Below are positions 7,861-17,500 of a DNA stretch of 64,000 bases, piece after piece. The position numbers and the translations under genes are program-made. Source of the DNA: Fibrobacterota bacterium (GTDB lineage Bacteria; Fibrobacterota; Fibrobacteria; UBA11236); NCBI GenBank assembly GCA_028287465.1, contig JAQBPO010000031.1, forward strand, positions 62,001-126,000. The letters are read 5' to 3'. Position 1 is the first letter of the stretch. Every line of letters begins with the position of its first letter. The notes beneath the pieces were generated by a model. That model ran no database searches, was not told the origin of the DNA, and was given only the letters and a program-made list of their open reading frames with translations.

Positions 7861-9978
7861 ATGTTGATCATGAAAGGGTTCGCCATGCTCGCACTTTGCG
7901 CCATGGCCGGCCAAGACGCGTTGTCGGCGACCCTGACCGATGAATTGAACGACTTGTCCCTCATCTCCGCCACCAGCGGCAATGTCGGCATCGATACGGC
8001 CAATACCGCATTTTTCGGGGGAGACCCGGCCAGGCTGAAACGCTGGATCACGACGGCCGAATACGTCACCTATGCCACTCCGGGGGATCTGCGCTCCTTC
8101 TCCGTCCAAGCCTGGTTCGCCTCCGGCGAAGCCGGCGCGGATCTGATCTTCGCCGCCTCGGCGGACGATGGCGCGTTCACCCCCGTGTTACCCATGAAGA
8201 TCACCGGAACGGCCGGAAACCCATGGCTCCAGGTGGAGTACGCCCTGGCCTCCCTGCCCCCCGGGACCCGCTTTCTCAGGATCACCTTTCCCGAAGGAGG
8301 CACCAGCTGGGCGCCGCAAATCGGCAAGGTCGTCCTGGAGCATGATCCATCGACCCTGATCCTCCCGTCCCTGTTCGCCAGCGATATGGTCCTGCAACGG
8401 GGCAAGCCGATCCGCATCTGGGGCAAGTCGCTCGATGGGGATACCGTTTCCATAGGCTTCCGGGGAAAGACCGTGACCGCGGTTTCCCGGGATGGGAATT
8501 GGTCGGCCGAAATCGGCCCGCTCGCCGCGGGAGGGCCGGATTCGCTCAGGATCGGAAGCAAGTCCGGCGGCGCCCGGACCTTGCGGAACATCCTGGTCGG
8601 GGACGTATGGCTGTGCGGCGGGCAATCCAATATGTGGTGGCCGCTCAAGGACGATCGGGACGCCGCCATCGAGGTCCCGGCCGCGGCCAACCCGAAGATC
8701 CGCTTGTTCTCGCAAACGATCACGGCGGCCAAAACGCCCGGGGACGACGTCTCCCACGGTACCTGGTCCCAATGCGCGCCCGACGCGGCCCGGGAATTCT
8801 CCGCGGTCGCCTACTACTTCGGGAAGGAACTCGCGGCGGCCCGGGATGTCCCGATCGGACTGGTGCAGGCCGCCATCGGAGGCACCCATATCGAAAGCTG
8901 GATGAGCGCGCAGGCCCTGCGAAGCGATCCGGATTTCGCGTATGCCGGCGATCCCGCCATCACTTCCAAATGGTATCTGCCGGAGTTGAATTTCCCTTCC
9001 GGGCCCTTCAACGCCATGGTGCGCCCGCTCATGCCCCTGGGCCTGACCGGCGTCCTGTGGTACCAAGGCGAGAACAACAAAATGGATCCCTACGCCTACC
9101 GCAAGCTCCTGCCCGCCTTGATCCGCGACTGGCGCGGCGGATTCGGGCAAGGGGATCTTCCCTTCCTTGTGGTCCAGCTCCCGGCCTACGGCCTCGATCC
9201 CAACTGGCCGGAAATGCGCGAGGCCCAGGCCATGGCGCATTATTCCCTTCCCAAGGTGGGCATCACGGTCAATATCGACATGGGCGATTCCGCCGACATC
9301 CATCCCACCCGGAAACAACCGTTCGGATCCCGCCTCGCGCGGCTGGCCCGGGGCATGGTCTACGGAGAGGATATCGAATACGCGAGCCCGCTCTTCATGC
9401 ATAGCGCCCTAACCCGCGATTCCATCGTGCTCGAATTCGATCACGTGGGATCGGGCCTCAAGACGACCGACGGCAAATCCCCGGAAGGGTTCGAAATCGC
9501 CGGAGCGGACTCGGTGTTCTATCCTGCCCAGGCCACCTTGCAAGGGCTCGCCATGGTGAGGATCGGCCACTCCAAGGTGAAGAATCCGCGGCTGTTCCGG
9601 TACGCGTGGAAGGACGTCCCGCACGTGAACCTGATCAACGGTGCGCATCTTCCGGCCGGACCCTTCCGCTCCAGCCTGGCCGCCAGTACCGGTTTGGAAC
9701 CGGACCCGACCGCGGACCATGCCGTACCCGGTTTCGACATCACCCACGCGGCTTCCTCCCTGCGGCTCGCCATCCATGCGCCTCCGGGACGGGAGACCTG
9801 GGCGCAGGCAAGCGTGGTCGACCTGCGCGGAAACCGGGTCCGGCGGGCGGGCGTGATGATTCCGCGCTCCGGCGCCGCGGATCTGGACATGGGCACGGAA
9901 TCCATCCGGACCGGCATGTATGTGGTCTCGATTACGGTGGGCCGCGAACGGGTATCCAGGCGGATCTGGATCCGATAA
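7861..9978 (+). CDS. Secreted sialate O-acetylesterase-like enzyme (SASA/SGNH)
   Basis: 705 residues with signal peptide. An N-terminal beta-sandwich (about 25-165) is followed by a SASA-type esterase region. Visible landmarks are 'LFASDMVLQRGKPIRIWG', 'GDVWLCGGQSNM' carrying the nucleophile Ser256, 'GVLWYQGENN', and 'DIHP' with D479/H481. The family deacetylates sugars such as sialic acid or hemicellulose side chains. The C-terminus ('VVDLRGNRVRRAGVMI...GMYVVSITVG') is a type IX-like sorting tail, so export across the outer membrane is likely. The start could be the ATG at 7861 or at 7870. GGTGGGTGG precedes both. It stands next to the GH76 gene, suggesting joint attack on a decorated mannan-type polymer. 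Confidence 0.85.
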   Translation: MLIMKGFAMLALCAMAGQDALSATLTDELNDLSLISATSGNVGIDTANTAFFGGDPARLKRWITTAEYVTYATPGDLRSFSVQAWFASGEAGADLIFAASADDGAFTPVLPMKITGTAGNPWLQVEYALASLPPGTRFLRITFPEGGTSWAPQIGKVVLEHDPSTLILPSLFASDMVLQRGKPIRIWGKSLDGDTVSIGFRGKTVTAVSRDGNWSAEIGPLAAGGPDSLRIGSKSGGARTLRNILVGDVWLCGGQSNMWWPLKDDRDAAIEVPAAANPKIRLFSQTITAAKTPGDDVSHGTWSQCAPDAAREFSAVAYYFGKELAAARDVPIGLVQAAIGGTHIESWMSAQALRSDPDFAYAGDPAITSKWYLPELNFPSGPFNAMVRPLMPLGLTGVLWYQGENNKMDPYAYRKLLPALIRDWRGGFGQGDLPFLVVQLPAYGLDPNWPEMREAQAMAHYSLPKVGITVNIDMGDSADIHPTRKQPFGSRLARLARGMVYGEDIEYASPLFMHSALTRDSIVLEFDHVGSGLKTTDGKSPEGFEIAGADSVFYPAQATLQGLAMVRIGHSKVKNPRLFRYAWKDVPHVNLINGAHLPAGPFRSSLAASTGLEPDPTADHAVPGFDITHAASSLRLAIHAPPGRETWAQASVVDLRGNRVRRAGVMIPRSGAADLDMGTESIRTGMYVVSITVGRERVSRRIWIR

Positions 9979-9979
9979 A

Positions 9980-9997
9980 GCGCCTTGCTCAAGGCGT
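9980..9997 (+). terminator. Stem-loop just after the SASA esterase stop
   Basis: Beginning one base after the TAA is the inverted repeat GCGCCTTGCTCAAGGCGT, a stem of about seven pairs with a four-base loop. It is followed by CTTG rather than a clean T-run, so it could be a weak or Rho-assisted terminator. Confidence 0.35.
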
Positions 9998-10226
9998 CTT
10001 GAAACCCCTTCCGACCCACGGCATTTTCCGCCTTTTTCCTGCCGTATTTTCCCAAAATCCCAAGCCCCCTCAAATTCCGGCCCCCGCCGGAACCGATTCG
10101 GGCCATTATGCAGGAAGATCGCGGAAAGCAGAATCCGCGGCCTTGTTATCTATTGGGATCGCACCGGGTGCCTGGCGCACCTGAGCTGCGTTAGGTGGAT
10201 TTGTACAACAGCCCGGGGGGGGATTG

Positions 10227-11513
10227 ATGAGGAAGCCATACGGCCCTGTCATCGGCATCGTTTCTTTTTTCATGACGATTTCATGTTTCGGTTCGCGCGC
10301 CTTGGCCGTTTCCAAGGGCCAGGCCGATACCGCGATCCAGGCGTTCAACTCGACCTATTGGAACGCCTCCAACAAGACCTTCTACAAGCAGGACAACAAA
10401 TCCGGGCAGCTGGACTATTGGATGTGGGCGCATGCCTGGGAAACGGAAATGGACGCCTACGAGCGGACCAAGGATCCGGCCCTGCTGCAGAGGATCAAGG
10501 ACACCTATACGGGCTTCATCGCGCACAACGGCTCCAACGGAACCGACCTGTCCAACAACGCCTACAATGACGATATCGCCTGGTGGGTCCTGGCCGCGAC
10601 GCGGGCCTACGAACTGACCCAGGACACGGTGTACCGGGCCCTCGCCAAGAAGAACTTCGACTGGATGTATTCGACCCAATGGGACACCACCTGGGGCGGC
10701 GGCATCTGGTGGCAGAACCGGTCCCGGGGCCAGAAGAACACCTGCAGCACCATCCCGATGGCGATCGTAGGCTTCAAGCTGGCGAAGCAACTCTCCACGC
10801 CGGCCTACGCCACCAAGGCCCTGGCCATGCAGAACTGGGTCCGCAAGCGGCTGCTCCGTCCCAGCGGCGAAGTCGCCGATCGGGTCACGGCCACGGCGCA
10901 TGGGGATTCCGTGGTCTGGGGGCCTCTCTCGTACAATCACGGGATCTTCATCTACTCCTCGTACCTGGCCTTCGTCCAAACCAAGGACAGCGCGTACTTC
11001 AAGGAAGCCCAGGCGACCGCGGATTATTTCAAGCGGGACAAATGCGATGCCCAGGGCATCATGCCCGACGAGAAAGGCAGCGGCGGGAACACCAGCAACG
11101 ACGCCGGCATGTACAAGACCGTCTTCGTCCATTACATGATGCGGTTCGTCATCGAGGCGAAACAGAATCAGTACCTGCCGTGGATGAACGCCAACGCGGC
11201 CAGCCTCTGGAACAACCGCCGCAAGACGGACAACCTGATGTGGTTCTGCTGGGGCACGCCCGCTCCCACCGTCACCGGTTCCGCCGGCATCGGGGCCCAT
11301 ATGGCCACGGGCATGGCCTCCCTGCTGAACCTGATGGTGATCGCCGAAAGCGCTCCCGTGGTTTCCATAGGCCAGGACCGCAAAACGGAATCCCCGTCGC
11401 GAATCGGGAACAAGGGACCGGGCGTTTCCCTGGTACGGGGAGATGAAGCCTTCCTCCTGGACGGGAAGCGCAAGGGCTCGGCGGCGCATGGAGCCACAAG
11501 CTCCCGGCAATGA
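10227..11513 (+). CDS. Glycoside hydrolase family 76 (alpha-1,6-mannanase-like)
   Basis: 428 residues with a signal peptide (MRKPYGPVIGIVSFFMTISC...). GH76 features are clear: an (alpha/alpha) toroid rich in Trp, the catalytic Asp pair in 'NNAYNDDIAWWVLAATRAYE' (about residues 112-113), 'WGGGIWWQN', and 'YNHGIFI'. GH76 enzymes are endo-alpha-1,6-mannanases acting on fungal or bacterial mannans. The C-terminal ~60 residues after 'NLMVIAES' are low-complexity and do not look like the sorting tail of its neighbours. ATG at 10227 follows GGGGGGGATTG. The 245-bp upstream gap holds no other gene. Confidence 0.85.
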   Translation: MRKPYGPVIGIVSFFMTISCFGSRALAVSKGQADTAIQAFNSTYWNASNKTFYKQDNKSGQLDYWMWAHAWETEMDAYERTKDPALLQRIKDTYTGFIAHNGSNGTDLSNNAYNDDIAWWVLAATRAYELTQDTVYRALAKKNFDWMYSTQWDTTWGGGIWWQNRSRGQKNTCSTIPMAIVGFKLAKQLSTPAYATKALAMQNWVRKRLLRPSGEVADRVTATAHGDSVVWGPLSYNHGIFIYSSYLAFVQTKDSAYFKEAQATADYFKRDKCDAQGIMPDEKGSGGNTSNDAGMYKTVFVHYMMRFVIEAKQNQYLPWMNANAASLWNNRRKTDNLMWFCWGTPAPTVTGSAGIGAHMATGMASLLNLMVIAESAPVVSIGQDRKTESPSRIGNKGPGVSLVRGDEAFLLDGKRKGSAAHGATSSRQ

Positions 11514-11714
11514 TCCCGGCGTCGGGTAACCTTACACCGTGCCGGAAACCGGGTCAGGGCGGAGCGCTCGTTTGGGGTTTTAACGTGCGCGTCCCGCGGC
11601 CCGCATCCGGACCCCCCCCGCAACTTCCCGGCTACCCTGCCTCTTTCATTGCTTTTATTCCCGCACTAATGTAGGCTTGGCTTCTCCCTACATCCTTTCC
11701 CCCAGGAGCCCTCC

Positions 11715-14303
11715 TTGAACCATAGCCCCCTGCGAGCCACCGCCTTAGCCTTGCTTGCCCTGACCGGCGCCCTTTTCGCCCAGGACGACGCCAAGTGGTC
11801 CCTGAAGTTCGGCACGCCCGGATTGATGGGACCCGTCTCCACCTCGGGCTTCGCCCATGCCGTGGCCGTGGCCCCCAACGGGGACGTCTATGCCGGGGGC
11901 ATCATCGCCTACGCCGGAACGGCCAAGAGCAACAACATCGCGCGCTATAACAAGGCCAAGGATGCCTGGGAAGCCATGGGCACCGGGCTTGCCGGCACCC
12001 GGGTGCGCGCCATCGCCATCAGCGGTTCGGATGTCTATGCCGGCGGGGAGCTGACCTTGGCCGGGAACGCGGACGGGAACGTGGCCATTTCCAATATCGC
12101 CAAGTGGGATACCGTAACGCGCAAGTGGAGCGCCTTGGGAGCCGGCATCGGCGGGGCCTCGACCGGGGGCATCCCCACCTCGGTCAACAGCATGATCGTG
12201 AGCGGCGGCATGCTTTACGTGGGCGGCCGGTTCACCACCGCCGGGGGCGTGACCGTCGCCAACGTGGCCGTCTGGGACATCGCCGCGGGGGAGTGGAAGG
12301 CCATGGGCGCCGGGTTGAACAATAACGGATTCAGCTACGTGCTGTCCCTGGCCGCCAAGGGCAATACCGTTTACGCGGCCGGCAGCCTCTCCATCCTCAA
12401 CGGCTCCAACCTTTCCGAAGGCATGGCGGTCTGGGACGGCAATGCCTGGGCGCCCATGGGCACCGGCTTCTCCATGGCACCCGCCATCATGCCCGCCAAG
12501 GTCAATGCCCTCACCGTCTCCGGGGACAGCCTCTATGCCGTAGGGCAATTCCAGTACGCGCCGGGCGTGGTAGCGAAAGGCGTCGCCGTCTACAACTTCA
12601 CCTCGAAGATCTGGACCGCCCTCGGCGGCGACGGAAACGGCCCTACGGGCGTGGAACTCAATGCCGTGGCCGTAAGCGGCAAGGACCTCTTCATCGGGGG
12701 CAATTTCGCTTCCGACATCTACGGCAATACCGTCAACCATGTCATCCAATTCGATCTCGCGGCCAAGACCGCCTCCAACCTCAAGCAGGGCTTGACCCAA
12801 GGCCAGAGCCCCACCATGATCATGGGAATGGCCATCGGGGACGGCAACCTGTATATCGGCGGCCAGTTCACCCACCTGGGCGGACTCCGGGCCGAGAACG
12901 TCGCGCGCTGGGACATCGCCGCCAAGGCCTGGTCCGCGCTCGGGGCCAACGGCGGGGTCACCCCGTTCGTCAACGTGGGCCCGGCCCAATCCCCGGCCCA
13001 TGTAAAGACCCTCGCCGGCGATGCGGACGGCAATATCTACGCGGGCGGGACCTTCTTCGGGGCCGGCGACGCGGGCGCCAACCACGTGGCGGTCTGGAAC
13101 GGCAAGGCCTGGGATTCCCTGGGAGCGGGCCTAACCGGCACCACGACCTTCAGCGGCGTTTCCATCGTGAACGCCATCGCCTCCATCGGCAAGGACGTCT
13201 ACGTGGGCGGCGCCTTCTACAAGGCCGGAACGGTCACCACCCCGAACATCGCCCGTTGGGACCGGACCGCCAAGACCTGGAACGCCTTGGGCGGCGGCGC
13301 GGGAAGCGGCATCAATTCGGTTACCTGCCTCGCCACCTTGAACGACCAGGTGTATGTCGGAGGCACCTTCACCTACGTGATGGATACCGAGAACAAGCCC
13401 GCGGCGGGCGTGGCGCGCTGGACCCCGGCCACCAATACCTGGAAGGTCCTGGCCGGGCATTCCATCCTGAATCCCCACGTGCTCCTCGCCATCGGCAAGG
13501 ACATCTATCTCGGCGGGAACGGGGTCAAAAAGCGGAACGAGACGGATACGACGTGGCAATTGGTCGAGGGCGCGGGCGACGTACGCGCCATGGCGGAAAG
13601 CGATTCCATCCTCTACATGGGCGGGTATTTCTCCGGCCCCATGAACGCCCAGAGTATCGTCAAGCTCGACCTCCGCACCAAGGTCCTCTCCCGGCTCGGC
13701 GACTCCTCCACCAACGGCCTGCGCGCGGGCGGTACCGGCCAGGGAACGGTGAACGGCATCTCCAAGGTTCCCGGCGGCATCGTGGTCGTCGGCCAATTCA
13801 CCCTCGCGGGCGGCAAGCTCGCGAAGAACGCGGCCTTTTGGCATGAGGCTTCGCAGACCTGGTATCCCCTGGGCTCCGGACTGGACGATATCGCGATGGC
13901 CTCCTACTCCGTGGCGGATACGGCCTACGTGGCCGGCAACTTCAATACCGCGGGCGGCACGCTCTCGACACGCATCGCGGCGTATGCAGGCATGCCGGCC
14001 CTGACCGTGGCCGTGCGGCCTTCGGCGCGCGCGCCGGCCTCCTCGGGTTCCGCCTTGCGCATGCGCTCGGGTTCGCTGGAGCTGTCGTTGGCCTCCGCTT
14101 CGCGGGTTTCCATCGCCTTGTTCGACTTCAAGGGCAAAGGCTTGGGAGGATTCGCGGCCAAGAGGATGGGGGCCGGCGGGCATCGCATCGCGTTCGCGAA
14201 GCCGGGCAGCGGTCCTTTGGTGTATCGCCTGACCTTGAAGAGCGAGGGGAAACCCGAGGCCGTGACCTCGGGCATGTTGATGGCGGATCCGATCCAGCCT
14301 TAG
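11715..14303 (+). CDS. Secreted beta-propeller protein with 14 kelch-like repeats
   Basis: 862 residues with a signal peptide ending near 'LTGALFAQ'. The TTG start at 11715 is favoured because AGGAG lies just upstream and no ATG gives a signal peptide. The body is a tandem array of about 14 repeats of roughly 50 residues. Each contains a '(V/L)Y(A/V)GG-x-F' strand, often 'AG', then 'N-(I/V)A-x-W(D/N)', then 'W-x-x-(L/M)G-x-G'. Such repeats fold as propellers and bind ligands or partners. No catalytic residues can be assigned. The C-terminus ('VSIALFDFKGKGLGGFAA...LVYRLTL') is a type IX-like sorting tail. It is probably surface-exposed. Confidence 0.75.
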   Translation: MNHSPLRATALALLALTGALFAQDDAKWSLKFGTPGLMGPVSTSGFAHAVAVAPNGDVYAGGIIAYAGTAKSNNIARYNKAKDAWEAMGTGLAGTRVRAIAISGSDVYAGGELTLAGNADGNVAISNIAKWDTVTRKWSALGAGIGGASTGGIPTSVNSMIVSGGMLYVGGRFTTAGGVTVANVAVWDIAAGEWKAMGAGLNNNGFSYVLSLAAKGNTVYAAGSLSILNGSNLSEGMAVWDGNAWAPMGTGFSMAPAIMPAKVNALTVSGDSLYAVGQFQYAPGVVAKGVAVYNFTSKIWTALGGDGNGPTGVELNAVAVSGKDLFIGGNFASDIYGNTVNHVIQFDLAAKTASNLKQGLTQGQSPTMIMGMAIGDGNLYIGGQFTHLGGLRAENVARWDIAAKAWSALGANGGVTPFVNVGPAQSPAHVKTLAGDADGNIYAGGTFFGAGDAGANHVAVWNGKAWDSLGAGLTGTTTFSGVSIVNAIASIGKDVYVGGAFYKAGTVTTPNIARWDRTAKTWNALGGGAGSGINSVTCLATLNDQVYVGGTFTYVMDTENKPAAGVARWTPATNTWKVLAGHSILNPHVLLAIGKDIYLGGNGVKKRNETDTTWQLVEGAGDVRAMAESDSILYMGGYFSGPMNAQSIVKLDLRTKVLSRLGDSSTNGLRAGGTGQGTVNGISKVPGGIVVVGQFTLAGGKLAKNAAFWHEASQTWYPLGSGLDDIAMASYSVADTAYVAGNFNTAGGTLSTRIAAYAGMPALTVAVRPSARAPASSGSALRMRSGSLELSLASASRVSIALFDFKGKGLGGFAAKRMGAGGHRIAFAKPGSGPLVYRLTLKSEGKPEAVTSGMLMADPIQP

Positions 14304-14582
14304 GCTTATGGAAGGATCCGCCGGACTCCGACTTATTCCCTGATCCTGGCGGCGTTGGCCGTCCGCGCGGCCGGCGCCTGCCTGGGGTGATTTCTCCCAA
14401 ATCCGGGGGCGGCTTGGAAGCCTTAGCGGAGGAGGAAAAAGGGTCGGCTGGGCTTGGGAGGCCGGGACAGTTTGAAAAAAGCTTCGATAGCCCTCTCCCC
14501 CCTCCCCCGTTTCGCTGGATTCAGGGGTTTTCCTTGCCTCTGAACCGGGCGTATTCCTGCGCCCACCCGTACAATCCAGGAG

Positions 14583-17500
14583 GTGGTGAAGCTTTTTTTC
14601 CTTCTGCTATGCCTGCCGGGAATGCTCCTGGCCCGGGGCGACTTTTCCGCGTGGAAGGATTCCACGCGCATTTTCATCGACGCGTCCGCCACGGGCGGCA
14701 ACGCAAGCACCAAGCTGGTCAATTTCCCGGTGCTGCTCAGGCTCAACGCCTCCATGCTCGACTTCTCCACCCTGGGCGCCGGCGGCCGCGATGTACGCTT
14801 CGCGGACAAGGACGGCATTCCGCTCTCCCACGAAATCGAATCCTTCAATGCTTCGGCCAAGCAGGCCCTGATCTGGGTAAAGGTCCCGCTCATCGATTCC
14901 CTCAGTTCATCCCAGTACTTCGTGATGTACTGGAACAATCCCGCCGCCCCGGACATCTCCAACGGCGGGGCCGTGTTCGACACCTCGGATGGATACGCCG
15001 GAGTCTGGCACCTTTCGGAGGACCCGGCCGCGGCGGCCGGCGATACGGGGACCGCGAAGTTCTACGCGGACGCCACGCGCAACAGGAATAACGGCGATGA
15101 TTTCGTCTCCAGCCCGCGCGATACGGGCGCCATCGGCTACGGGCAATCATTCGACGGATTCGATGATCACGTGCAGATCCCGAGTTCGCCCTCGCTGCAG
15201 CTCCGCGGGCCGCTTTCCCTCTCCATCTGGTGCCGCGCCGCCACCCTGAAGCCCGCCGCCGACGGGGATACCTTGAACGCCCTCATCCGCAAGGGCGATC
15301 CGAATCCGAACAGCTATCAATTGGCGGTAAAAGGAGGGTACGTCTTCCTGGCGCTCGACGCTGATGACAATAGCACCATCCGGTCCAGGCAGAAACTGGT
15401 CACCGGCCGTTATTACCATATCGCGGCCACCTGGGCGGGTAAATCCGTGAAGCTTTACATCAACGGGGAATTCGATTCGGAATTCTTCCCGCCCAGCCCC
15501 GCGGGCTCGCTCACCCAGGACGCCAAGCCTTTGCAAATCGGCGGACGGGTCCGGACCCTCGAAGCCGGTTCGCACGACCATTGGCACGGCAGCCTTGATG
15601 AAGCCTGGGTCTCACGGCTCTCGCATACGCCCGCCTACTTCAAGATGAGTTACGAGAACCAGAAACCGGGATCCACGGTACTATCGTTCAGGGCGTTTCC
15701 GACCGTCACCCCCCCCATCCTCCCGCAGCCGGTCTGGGCGCACTCGCGGAAGATCCTGCTGAACACCTCCGCGACCGGCGCCAACGTGGCCGGCTCCTTG
15801 GCCGACTTCCCGGTGTTGGTGCGCCTGAACGCGGACCTGTTCGATTTCACCCAGGCCAAGGCGGATGGCTCCGATCTCCGCTTCTCCGACAATTCGGGCA
15901 AGAACCTGCCTTACGCGATTGAACGCTGGAGCGCCGCGGATAAGGCCGCCGAAATCTGGGTGTCGGTCCACAACGTGGCGGGCAACTCCAGCACCGGATA
16001 CATTACGATGGATTGGGGATCGGCCGGCGCGACGGATGCGCAGAACCCGGCGGCCGTGTTCGATACCGCCTTCGGCTTCGCGGGCGTATGGCACATGGAT
16101 GATGGCGGCCCCGGTTCCGACGGCGCCGCGAAATACCGGGACCAGACCCCGAACCATAATGACGGAACGGATTTCGCCGCGCCGGACCCGGCCCCCGCCC
16201 TGGTGGGCAAAGGCCAGGCGTTCACCGTCCCCCCGGATCGGGTGGAGATCCGATCCAGCCCCAGCGTGGCCCTGACGTCGGCGCTGACCCTGTCCGCGTG
16301 GATCAAGGGAACCTTATGGGATACGGGGACCGGAAGAAATAACCTCATCTTCCGCAAGGGCAACGGCTCCCCCATCGCTTTCGACCTGTCGATCAAGGAC
16401 GGGCATCTCAAGCTCTTCCTGAACGATTTCGACAGCCTGGGGACGACGGGACGCGGCGTTCTCGACACGGGAAAATGGTATCACGTTGCGGCGGCGTGGA
16501 CCGGCTCGACCCTTCAGCTCTACGTGAACGGAAAGCCCGATTTGGCCGCGCCCCTGGCGCGTACCGGCGTCTTGCCCCAGGATACCCTGCCATTGTTCCT
16601 GGGCAGCCGGAATCATAACATTGATGCCACCGCCGATCGATTCAAAGGAACCCTGGATGAAATGCAGGTATCCCGGATCGCGCGCAGCGCGGATTGGATC
16701 CGGCTCGCCTACGAGAACCAGAAGGCCAATTCCCGGTTCACCGTGCATGAAGGATACGAAAGCAAGGTCCCGGCGGCCGAAACCACCACGGTCGATCCTC
16801 CCATCATCCTCTCGAGCATCCCCTGGACCTACGACACCATCCTGGCGCCGGGGGCCATCCTCCAAGAGAAGGGCGTCTTCCGGCTCACCAATACCGGCTC
16901 CGTTTCCGCCCATGTTTCCATCAATCCCATGGGCGATTCCGGGGCGCCCGGGGTCCAAGGGAGCGAAGCGTTGATCCGCATCACCAACCCCGGCGGGCTT
17001 CCGTCCACCCTGGTCTTCGCTTTGGATTCCAACCTAGCGGGAGGGCGCTCCGTATTCAAGCTGCTTCCCGGGACCGGATCCCTCGGCCGCCTCATCGACC
17101 TGGGCTTCGCGGCGAAGGGAGAATCCCTGCTTGGTCCCGGAAGCTGGATCTTCGCCCGGGACACCGCCGCTCCGGTGGTAAAGGTCCTCGATCAGGGCGT
17201 AGATGCGTCGGACTCCTCCTGGATCCTCATCAGCATCGAGGATAATACCGCCGGGGTCAACGTCGCCTACCCCCAGGGAACCGGTACGGCGTCGCGGACG
17301 GTAGCGGTGGGCGCGCCCAGCCGGTACGCTTTCCCGGCTCCGGCCGGATCCGGGCCCGTGCGCGTGCGTTTCGCCATCGATGACGGCAGCCGCAGGACCG
17401 GCTTCCCCCCGGACGCCTCGCCCGCCTACATCCTGTCGCGCAGCCTGCCGGATTTCCGGGCGCCCCTTTCCCTGCGGGGCGGATTGGCCTGGAGCCTGGT

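Noticed and set aside
9979-10226. Possible riboswitch upstream of the GH76 gene
   Set aside because: No match to the conserved core of c-di-GMP, cobalamin or other common riboswitches, and only scattered GC pairs.
11648-11676. TTGCTT and TAGGCT with 17-bp spacing as a promoter for the propeller gene
   Set aside because: Only half of the -10 consensus matches. Too weak to annotate without transcript data.
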